Below are positions 51,101 through 63,100 of a stretch of DNA of 64,000 nucleotides, in pieces. The translations under genes were made by a program, and so were the position numbers. The notes under the pieces were generated by a model. That model was given only the letters and a program-made list of their open reading frames with translations. It ran no database searches and was not told the origin of the DNA. Positions within the stretch are counted from its first letter, which is position 1. Each line of letters opens with the position of its first letter. Where the stretch lies: assembly GCA_029948255.1 (NCBI GenBank), contig JALIZF010001874.1, positions 576,501 to 640,500 on the forward strand, written 5' to 3'. Origin of the DNA: Telmatactis stephensoni. Taxonomy: Eukaryota > Cnidaria > Anthozoa > Actiniaria > Isophelliidae.

Positions 51101-54100
51101 TTTCTCGAAGGCGTTCCATGACCAATATCCTTTTTATTCCAAAAACTAATATGCAAAAAAGCAAATGCTCGAAGGACTCGAGAATATCGGGACCGCTAAC
51201 TAGCCCGTTTATTAGACATACGAAATGGTACCCTAGGTGAAATACTTCATACTTACAATTTTCTAATCCGTCATATAAATTAAACAAAATATAACAATTA
51301 TAAATAAATCATACTAAATATATAGATATGTTGCCGGGTTGCTGGAGCCGGCTTATGATATCAAAAAGTATAACATATGCACTAAATATAAGCTGCCCAA
51401 GCTTCTGATCACATTTACTGAGAAAGGTAGTCATTGAAGAAAAAAAACTACGCTTCATTCTCTCAGTATTACACTTATAATGCCCAATTACGTTTCCAGG
51501 TGTATTTCTCAGTTCAGTCTCCATAACTTTTGTGTTAGTTTATAAGTCCCTAAAAGGGTGCTTGTACACTTTGGGAATCTACATGTTCGTTAACGGATAC
51601 CTTCCGCGCGTTGCTGGCCACTTTGTGTACTAATGCGTAGCGCGCAACGTTCAATGCTGACCTATTACGATATATGCGTGACAGGCACCTCACCTGGTTT
51701 GGGTTGTTGTCCAACTGTTGGTTTATTACACAGATCTCCCTCACAACATTGAGCGTTACAAGACTCGATGGTCACAGCTGACCCGACCGATTCTCGTACA
51801 GTTTTGCATACGAGGTCTGAACCACATGTCGCACTAACAGTGCAATTACCAGTCTCTTGTAACATACTCATGCCAGGAACTGGTTCCATTGTTAAGCTGT
51901 AAAAATCAATCAATCACACAATCAATCAATCAATCGATCAATCAATCGATCAATCAATCAACCAACCAATTGATCAATCAACCAACCAATTAAACAATCA
52001 GTCAAACAATCAAAAAATCAATGAAACAATCAATCAATTTTGAAGCAAAGTAAATGAGCTCCAAATAAAAGATCTCGAAGGATTAACTACCTGAGAGCTG
52101 GAATCCCACCCACATCCCCCTTTCCGTGGCCAACATACTGTATCTTTGAAGCCTCCTCTCTACAATGACCACTTCGTCCTCTCTGCATACAATTAGAGAA
52201 GTATTTATGATGTATTACCTTATCTTCGTGCAACGATCAAAATACTTTTCGCAAGTTATTTCTTTTGGTTGACATTTGCTGCCTGGTATTGAGGCGTTTG
52301 TGCAAGTATAGGTCAAGCATTTGAGACCGGAATCTGTTAAAGAAAATCAGCCAAGAATTTTATAGCGAAGCTTATGTACTTAATTAATTGAAAAAGGAGC
52401 ATTGATAAATGAACATAGAATGTCTGCTACAATGATGGAAGTGAATTACGGGGCAAAAAGCGATGGATACTGTGAATCTTGAAAGTGGCTTCTAGTATAT
52501 ATATGTTTTCAACTCAACAAATGGATTCCATTTTTCCGTGCGTCTGTACACTAATCGATGCACAGATGATGTCAAAATGTTGTGAGAACAAAAAAGTACG
52601 CCACGAGACGAAGTCGAGTGGCGTGACTTTTATTCTCACCATGCATTGACCAGACCTTACCTTTTTTGCACTCTCCATCATATGCAACTGTAATCACTGT
52701 CTTGGTCGCACAGGAATGTACTTCCATTCCACATCGATTAGAGTAGGTCTTACCATCAGATCCACACACAGGGGTATAGTCCATTGTACATATTTCCGGA
52801 CAGACACAAGATGCACTACCATTAAGGAACACCTGGCATTGTCCGTAGTTAGGGCACATTACTCCGTCACAAGGGTCTGCAGGAGAAAGGCAAAATTGTT
52901 CGAAATTCACCTATTAGCCTCTAGACATCACGTGGTTTCGTGTTACGGTCACCAAAACGTTCGGAAAGTTCTGTAACAAATTGTCATACAGATGTACAAA
53001 CTTGGTATAGTTATCTTTTAAATTGTGAAAAATGAGTTATATAAAATGAATAGAAATTAATAAAGTCGATAAACTATGGAAACGTTTGTCTGTACGACCA
53101 TTCAGTGACAATGTTCGAACTTTTTGATGACCGTAAATATTTATAAACAACCCAATTTTTGCCAATTCAAGCAATTGCAGTGTAATGAAAATCATTTGAC
53201 TCCAAAAAATTAAGAGATTATTAACCGAGCGCGAGGTCTGTACGGGGAAATATCAGACCTCGGTCTGATATTTTCCGGTTCAGACCGAGCAAGTGAGGTT
53301 AATAAATCGTTTATTATATGGCATTTCGTCGTGAACAAAAGAACTTCCGGTCTTCTCATTTCGTCGTTTTCACTCTCGAAAACCGGATAATAGAATTCAC
53401 TCAGCGAATGCTCCTTGTCCGTTGTCTAAATTTAAGAAAATATCAAGTTATCGTGATGTTCTAAGACGTTTTTCTCAAAACAAACTAAAAAAATGTAGTT
53501 TTTGAATTTCCCGGTCCATACAAAATACGGAATTTGGACCATTGCCATGGAAATGGTCCAAACTTCTCAAATACGCTTTTGGACAGACCGTGCGCCAGCC
53601 AATAAGAATCCAGGAAATTATCAAGCCATATAATAATATCCCGTATTTCGTGAATTTTAGACATGTCGACTGTACCTGGAGGAGGAGTTGTCGGTGCCAA
53701 GACGTCGATACATTCTCTCTGACATCCATTAAAACAACACTTCTCGTTGTCAACACTACATGTTGAATCAATTGTACATTGGTCACCCATTCTGTCACAG
53801 ATACCATCAAGACCCTTGGTAGGTTGTGGACATGTACCATTGACTCCTGGCACAAAACCTGGAACAACTATTAACAATGTTTCTCGACTTAGAAAAGGTG
53901 TATAGTGTGTATGGCAAAATTAATACTCTTTGTGGGCAAAGAAATTGAAACGTGCGGATTTTCCATTTATTACATTGAAAAATAGTGGGAAACACCTTTT
54001 TTCAACTACCATTAAAAAACTCCTAATTATCCCATACAAATACATGTTATTCAATAAGGTTTGTCTTCACCGAATAGAACCTCTGCATTCTCAAGTGTTT

Positions 54101-57100
54101 ACGCGTGCCTTATGCATGTAAATAAGTAGTGCACACGTCCACGAATGTCAAACACAAGACGAATTACTGGCCGGGCTTGTTGACCACGTTTAGTGATTCC
54201 TTCTGTCCAACAGGTGTGGCGAAACAGTCATTTTCATAAGTGACACGGGCGTGTCCTCCCTCAAAACTAGACGCCAAAGCTCAGATCAAATAAATGGTAA
54301 CAAGTTCACATTTATTGTACTAAACTCGTTTTACAAGAAACCAACAAAAACCTTACCGTTGAGGTTGCAGTTTGGACGTCGGAATCTCACTCGAGTGTAG
54401 GGTCGTTCATTGCCAAATCGGTCTGCACACCAGCAGTAACCAGTAGAAGCGTGACACTGGACTCTGTCATAGTTACCACTAGCATGGCATGACGGTACAA
54501 AGTGTCCAACCATTCCTTGGTTAGATTTAGCATTGGCATCATTGAGATGTTTATGACATGGGGACAGGCCAGCTGGAAATACAAGATGTTTTATTAGAAT
54601 GTTTGTTTCATGTGGCACAATAGCCCTTTTTTCAAGTTAGCTCGTTGAATGTCGACGTTAGCCTCGCTGCAAAGCAAAACTATCAGACTTTGACGGGCCA
54701 CAATTCCAAACAACAGCAATATATTAGCACGAAAAAGGGCAAATCTCAAAAAGATGGTCGAGTTGAAAAGATTTAAAGGCATTAAAACTCAAAGAATGAA
54801 GAACACTGTCGTGGTCCGTCATGAGCAAAAGGGCTATTCCTTGCTTATGATAACGAATAATTCTTAAGCTGGTGGTTGGTGGTAGTGGTAGTGGTGGTGG
54901 TGGTTAAGCGTTTATGGTGATGGTGATATTGGTGGTAATGATGAGTTTTATATGTTAGCGATTTGGTATCTCGATTAAAACATACAGAATGCCATCCTTT
55001 CTTCCAAGTTGAATGGAACTGAGAAAATATTGATGAATCTCGTTAACTGACATTCCATAATATTTCTGCATTTTTCTTCATTGTTTGTATTTATTTGTAG
55101 TTTGTTTTGTTTTGCTTGTATAAGGGTGTACATTGAAAGATCTTAATTTCTGAAGATTCACAAAATAAAATACAACCAGTGATTTTCAAAGAAGACCATA
55201 ATATGGTTAAAGTTAATGGATTTTAAGAATTTTCATCAAAATGACCAAAGTGACTTTTTCAATGTACAGAAGTTGATACTTTAATATAGAAAAGGACATT
55301 GATAGTATACCATCTCAGATAATTTAGAATTAGAAATTTGTTAAAATCATCAAAAAAGTCACTCTTAATGTGGGTACGTCTTAAATTATTACTGAGTCAT
55401 ACCTGGATAAACGCAGTCTCTTTGGCAGCCATTAAAACAACAGATCTGGCCAAACCTACATTGAGTATTATCTTGACACATGCTGCCACGTCTGTCACAA
55501 ATTCCCCCTTTACCCTTCCAAGGCTTGGGACACTGCGTCAAATTGCGATCTAAAAGTTACAAGACAAAGAAATTGAGAGTGAAACAAGACAAAGAAATTG
55601 AGAGTGAAACCTTCAGTGACTACTAACTTATTGACTACTGACGGCATACTTCTTAGATAGTTTACTTGAAATCATTGATATATAACAATATTACAGGTCC
55701 AAGCTAAGGACTGAGCCCTGTGGAACGCCACAGAGTATACAGAAAAAAGGTCTATATGAAACGTCTGAAAGCCTTCATAGGTTACTGACCTACTGACGGC
55801 AATCTCGTTAGTTCACTTCATGGTAGCCGTAGGAAGGTATACAAAATGGCACCCTTATTGGTAAGAATGTACAGCTGACAACTGTTCATTAATAATAGGT
55901 TCTAAATTCACACTGTAAACTCTTATTATTTCTGTAAAAATGATTAGAATCGGTAGCGAACAGATGAAATTCAAATGTAGATAATGTTTTGGTAATCACT
56001 GATACATGGGTTCTAAATTCACACTGTAAACTCTTGTTTCTGTAAAAATGATTAGAATCGGTAGCGAACAGATGAAATTCAAACGTAGATGATAAGTTTT
56101 GGAAATCTTTGATACATAATGTTATAGGTCCAAGGACTGAGCCCTGTGGAACGTCACAGGCTACACAGAAAAAAGGCTATACGAACCGTCTGAAAGCCAA
56201 GGAATTGTTCCCCAGAATAAGCTTGATTAAGACTAGAGTTTTTTGGCATTTTGATCCGGACAAATGATTACCTGGTGGTGGAGCAATCGATGGTTTATTG
56301 CAAAGATCTCCTTTGCAGCATTTGGCGTTACACGTCTTAATGGTAACGGATGACCCAACTGACGCACGAACAGTCTTACACATTAGGTCTGATCGACATG
56401 CTGCACTGAGGGAACAGTTACCACTCTCCTGTACGAAACTCATTCCAGGAAGTGGTTCAACTGTTAAGCTGTAACAAAGTGAATGGCCAAAGAAATATGA
56501 CATTAATTATATAATAAATGATATATAGTACGCGTGCTCTGATTGGTTGAAGTGCACATGAAGAGAAAACTGTTTTTCTGTTTCTATAATATTTACCATC
56601 TGAAATACACGATTCTAAAATTTGAAGTGATGTTTCATCTGCAACCATGATGACGTCAATTTGGTTGCAGAATGTCCACAAGTTTGGCAGATAACCGGAA
56701 AGATTTGAAAGAAACTTTTTCTTCCTTTAAAATAGTCATCACTGGTAACAATTAAATGCGGATAAACATTCTTTAGGAACCCAGATGACTTTTCTTCTTA
56801 CCATTTTCTACAAATCTTGAGGAATACCCCTGACCCCTTTTTGAAGGCAAGTGGCACAATTTTGAGGGCTTCAATTTTGCATGAGGGTACCACAAACGGT
56901 ATCTTGCTTGCAAAAACAGACACAAGTACGGCAGAATTAAAAGAAATAGAACATTCCTACGCGCAGCCTTTGTATTCCCTGAGAACAGTACCTTATTTTC
57001 GTGCAGCGATCATACATCCTGCCACAAGTTATTTCTTTAGGTTGACAAGCTGCACCGGCGAGGGGTCCTACAGATGCGTTGGTGCATGCGTAACTCAAGC

Positions 57101-60100
57101 ACTTGATGGGAGCAACTAAAATTAAAAAGTAGTAAATATTGTTGGTCACCTTTTCTCAAGATAACATCAGTGGAAACTTAATAAGAAGGCTTCTTAACGA
57201 ATGCGGCGCGTAACTGAAACCGTCACGTCACGGTAAGACTTGTACGTCTAGTTTTCTCGCAGGAATACGTAATCAACTGGAAAATCAAGGGCCCTTTTCT
57301 CGTCAGATCCAATGACTTTACGGTCCGTTAACCTTCCCGATTACGTTTACGGTTTACGGGAGTTTCGCGTAAACGTCTTTCGATGAACAGACCCCAGGTC
57401 CCGTACAAAACTTTCTCAATGAATCTATATAATATCCTAAATGTTTACCTGGCTCTGGTTTTGGTTTTATGGTTGGTTTATTACAAAGATCTCCAGTACA
57501 ACATTGCACGTCACACGAGCTGATATTCACACCAGGAACAGATGCATTCATTGCGTTCTTGCACACTTGGTCAGAAACACATGCTGCTGCTATGGAACAG
57601 CTTCCTGTCTCTTGGAAGAGCGCCATTCCAGGAACAGGTTCCATGGAAACCCTATGATATAAAAACATTGTCAGGAAGTCCGTAACCTTCAACTGCAAGA
57701 TGCAGGTAAAGTAGAGTGAAAAACGCATTGCGCATGCTGAGCAGGGAAAGAGAACAATTAAAGCGACATTTTAGGAAAAAATATGTATTAACTTTTCACG
57801 GACAGCCTTAACTTTCAAGATTTACGAGACTTCCAATGGTTTTATTCAATTTTTCCGGGTATGCGCAATGCGTTTTTCACCCTTGTCGGTAAAGCAACTA
57901 AATTTAACGCTTTAAATTTATCGTTAAAAGCTTGTTTAATCTTCGTTTAAAGCTCGTTTTAAAGTTCATTTGGACGTTCACTCGGCGGGCTTTCGACTGT
58001 CCTTGGCTGAGCATGCGCTATAGAGACCTGTCTGTATTTTGTAACGGACCAAAATCTTTGTTATATGACTCGGCTGGCTTCGCCAAAGCTACAGGGATTG
58101 GAGAGAAGTCCAAACAAGCGTGTGAGGTGACTTGGGATTGAACTAGGGACCTCTCGCTCAGAGGGCGCACTAACCGCACTTGATAGGTTTTAAAATTATC
58201 GTTCACACTCTTTTTCTCCATAAAATTCTTATACGCATAGGACAGAGGCTTGCATTGCGCGTCCCCGTTTCACAAACCGTGCGAAACGTGCAAGTATTCG
58301 TAAAGTCGTAGGTAACAAGTATCTAGTAGAGCACATTTCGTATGAGTGTGAAACGGACCGTGCCGTGCCGTGTCCGTGTCAGTGCCGTGATGTCTATAAA
58401 AACACTCGAAATTCCTGCCGTAACCGTGCGGTGCCATCACAGTCATACGAAATTTACTCTATATGAGTCATGTTAGCACAACAGGAGGCTTATAGAAGCT
58501 CGGTACTGATTTTTAAAAACGATGAGCATCACTCATTCACTCATGGCGAAGAAGACTCCTTTTAAGAGAACAAGCCTCATATATTATTTCATAAACAGAA
58601 ATGTACAGTTTGGGCTACCTGTGGTTTACCGATTGAATCTATGGAAATGCGCCTTTTTGGAATTACGAGTACTGGTAAGTTACGTGCGGTTTGTGAAATG
58701 GGGGGCCTCATAGTCTGTACATGCGAGAAGAGAAAACAGCAGAGCGGCTGCAGGACAGACAAAGGACGGAAGACATGCGAATTTCAAAGAGGTCAGACCA
58801 CTCGCCTCTACATCTCTGTGGTTCCTGGTTCGATTCCCGGACTAGGCCATTCTCTCCCTTGCTTTGATGGTTTTTCTCCAGGTTCTCCAGTTTTTCTCCC
58901 TCCAGCAAAACCGAGCTGGTAAGTTGAGGGCTTGGTGAATGTACTATGTGTGTCGTATTTGATCATATTTCATATCGATATTTGCGCAATAATAAAAATT
59001 ATGATTATTATTAAAGCCTATGATTGGTTACTTACCTGACTTTGGTACAACGATCAAAAGGTGATGGGCAGGCGACTTCTTTAGGTTTACACAGATCTTT
59101 TAGACTTGGTAGCGATACATTGGAGCATATGTAAGACAAGCACTTGATTTTGGAATCTGCAATATTAGATACAATGTTGAAATGTTTTTATCGTATTTCC
59201 AAGCATTTCACAGTGGCTGACCGTATGTTATACATGAATTAGATAACGTGGCCGGCGTATGATTAGAAAGTAGAAAGTATTAAATCGCGAGGTGAAATTG
59301 GGTTCTTGATCACATTATTAATTGTAATAAGCTCTACAATTAGGCAATTACACATCACTTAATTGTAGAGGTTTTGCTAGTCCACCTTTGCATTCAGTTA
59401 TAGAAGCAAATTAAGACTACATCTGCAATTTCATTCGACCTTGCAATCGAATAGACAATAATTGCGTTAGACTCTACCTGGGGGAGGTTGTGCTGTTGGT
59501 GTTGGTGCCAAGACGTCGATACATTCTCTCTGACATCCGTTGAAACAACACTTCTCGTTGTCACCACTGCATGATAAATCAGTTGTACATTGATCACCCA
59601 TTCTGTCACAGATACCATCACGACCCTTGGTAGGTTGTGGACATGTACCATTGACTCCTGGCACAAAACCTGGAACAACTATGAGCAAAAAAAGTATAAG
59701 TGTTAGTAATTTCCTAATTACATTAATTAAAACAGAGTGGGAAACATCCTAAACAATCTAAACAAAAGAAATAAAACAACTGGTAATAATAACAATAGAT
59801 TCTTTTGTTGCACCGGGCCAATGGGAAAGACGTTCCGGGCAAGTGAAGCCCTACGAAATATACTCTTTACTTCATCCATCCATCCATTCATCTTCAATAA
59901 CATTCTCTCTCGTTAATCATTTCTCTAAACAAGCCGCCTATCTACTGACAACACCTTATCATTTTATTAAAATTGTTCAGTTCCATATACTCTTACCGTT
60001 GATACTGTAGTTTGGAGGTCGGAATCTCATTCGAGTATAGGGCCGTTCATTACCATGTTTACCAGGTACCAGTTTTGTAAATACGCCATCTATCTACTGA

Positions 60101-63100
60101 CAATACCTTATCTTATTCATTTAAGTTGTTCCATAAACTCTTACCATTGAGGTTGCAGTTTGGACGTCGGAATCTTACTCGAGTGTAGGGTCGTTCATTG
60201 CCAAATCGGTCTGCACACCAACAGTAACCAGTAGAACCTTGGCACTGGACTCTGTCATAGTTACCACTAGCATGGCATGACGGTACAAAGTGTCCAACCA
60301 TTCCTTGGTTAGATTTAGCATTGGCATCATTGAGATGTTTTTGACATGGGGACTGACCAGCTGGAAATATAGTGTCATAGGTTTTACTTGGTAAAGTAAG
60401 CTCTTTCATTGGACAGAATACAATCATGATGATTATGATGATGATGGTGACATGATGATAGTACTGTTGATATTGATGATAATTGATGATTGATAACTAA
60501 CAATTGAGTTGATATTGATGGTTCCTAATGATGATGATGATGATGATGATGATGACGATGACAGTGGTGGTGTTGGTGAGAGAAAATAGACAGGCTACTC
60601 ATATAAATACTGTATACGGGGGTGTTATGATGGCATAATACAAAAGAAACCCAACTTCCTCGTTGGTGTTCACAACCACACCCTCAGATTTTGCACAAAT
60701 GTTCTTTTAGCTGGTCAGATTTCCGATGACAGCCCGTGGACGCAAAACGAGAATAAGGTGAAAAAATTTAAAAACGAACTCAGCTATTTGAAGGCTTTAT
60801 TGGCGAGCAGGTCGAAGTCCGTTATTGCGGGACGGACTGCTGCCGGTCCGATAACCCGAGCGGAATGATTCGTACAGAAACTCTGCAGAACTACAATACG
60901 TAAGTTTATGAATAGACTATCACTCGGAAATGTGTTAGTTAGATGTGAATGCTTCTTCGAGTGTAGATTTTTGCTCCGCGCGCGCTCAGCATAAATAACA
61001 AACTTCGATCTGCTCGCCAATAAAGCCTTCAATAGCGTCGAATCGGAAATCCGAAGGTCGTGGGTCGAAACCCTCCGAAGGCTGGGAATTTTTTTTTGTC
61101 TTTAAAGAAAGTAAGTGTACCTGGATAAACACAGTCGTTCTGGCATCCATTATTACAGCATATCTGTCCAAATTCGGCATTGGTCGTTCATGATGCACAT
61201 GTCACCGCGTCTGTCACATATTCCTCCTTTACCTTTCCAGGCTTTGGACACTTTTCCTTGCTTGGTATTTCTGTCATTATAGGTGCAATAGAGTTCATTA
61301 TAAGAGCATGTTTTCATTATAAATATTCTTCCGTCTCTGATTAAATCCCCCAGATAATTTTCCATAATCGGCTAGCACTGACATGATTTGGAAGATTCAC
61401 GTCAATTATCCAATAATAAAATAGCCTTCGGCTTTGGCAGAGAACACCCTTCTTGGTCAGCAAACATTTAAAGCAATGGAAAACTTTAGACCAAAACATA
61501 TTCACCAATACAACCGGATTCTGTACCTTTTGTTTGACGTGGTTTGTTGCAAAGATCTCCAGTACAACAATGACTCTTACACGAAATAACACCCGTGACG
61601 TTAACTAATTTACAAGCTTGGTCACAAACACTGTCTATGGTACACATGCCCAACTCCTGTCGGAATGTCACTGGTACACCTGAAATCGGCTGAACCTTCA
61701 AGCTGAAAAGTCAAACAATTTAAAATAAGTATAGGCTGGATTTTAAACCACGTAGGGGTCACTTCTACAATGACCACCATTCCACAACGGCTAAAACACA
61801 AGGAAGGAAGGAAGGAAGGAAGGAAGGAAGGAAGGAAGGAAGGAAGGAAGGAAGGAAGGAAGGAAGGAAGGAAGGAAGGAAGGAAGGAAGGAAGGAAGGA
61901 AGGAAGGAAGGAAGGAAGGAAGGAAGGAAGGAAGGAAGGAAGGAAGGAAGGAAGGAAGGAAGGAAAACATATAAATGACTTACCTAATTCTCGAACAGCG
62001 ATTAAACATTGGCAGACATTGAATTTCTTTGGGTTTACATTTGCCGAAACATTTTCACAGACGAATTGACACAAACGTATGATAGACATTTCAGTGGCGG
62101 TTCTGGAATAAAACATTGTTTGAAACCTTAAGCTTTGTTTGCGTTCAGCGTTCGCAGCAGCAATTGTAGCGATCGTAGGGATCGCGATCACAGGGACAGA
62201 TTTTGTTCTATCTCAGCGATCGTAGCCACAGCAGCGACCATATGGAGAGTAATTAGATAAACAACAACTACACTAACAAAGGAAGATAATTGTATCATCT
62301 GCGTTAAATTTTTGATCTTTTAATTTACCAAGCTTTCGGCCATGTTGGCCATCATCAGGGTTTTGAGAGTACGTTACATACCTAATTAATAAAATTGTTG
62401 CCATGGTGTTATAAACAGTGCGCGCAAACCCTGATGATGGCCAACGTGGCCGAATGCTTGGTAAATTCAAACATCAAAAATTTAACGCAGACGAACGAAT
62501 AGATGAACGGATAGGCGTATGGAGGTATGAACGGATGGATGGATGAATATAAATAAATGAATAGGAAGTAAACCAAAAAGAACATATTGAATAAAAGCAA
62601 GGAAGGGTGTAAATGAATAAGAAATTACGTAGCTAGAGTCAAAGTAGTGAAACATCTACTCGATTTTTTCGAGTCTTGAGGGTATCCCGAGGGCGTCCCC
62701 CTAGGGATTAATCAAGGTTTCGCTCGTACCTGATGGAGGAGCCAAGACATCGATACATTCTCTCTGACATCCATTAAAACAACACTTCTCGTTGTCACCA
62801 CTGCATGTTGAATCAATTGTACATTGGTCACCCATTCTGTCACAGATACCATCACGACCCTTGGAAGGCTGGGGGCATGTGCCGTTGACGCCTGGCACAA
62901 AACCTGGAACAACTGTTAAAAAAATTTCATTTTGACTACACTACATCCTTATAAACACCACACACAACACTATTGATGCATGGGCAGGTGGGTCAGCCAA
63001 GCCCGTGATAGAACAACAACGTAGTGAGACGACCTGCGAGGCTGACCGTAGAACAACTAACACACGATCAGCAAACTACTTATACACTCGAATACACAAG

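Noticed and set aside
53215..53312. Possible terminator or RNA gene
   Set aside because: Simple palindromic intron repeat; such hairpins are common in this window.
53475..53867. Alternative 130-codon frame over a WAP exon
   Set aside because: The cysteine pattern is in the other frame; this is its shadow.
61622..62191. 189-codon minus-strand frame rich in PSFL
   Set aside because: Built from the (GGAA)n microsatellite and a wrong frame of the LU exons.
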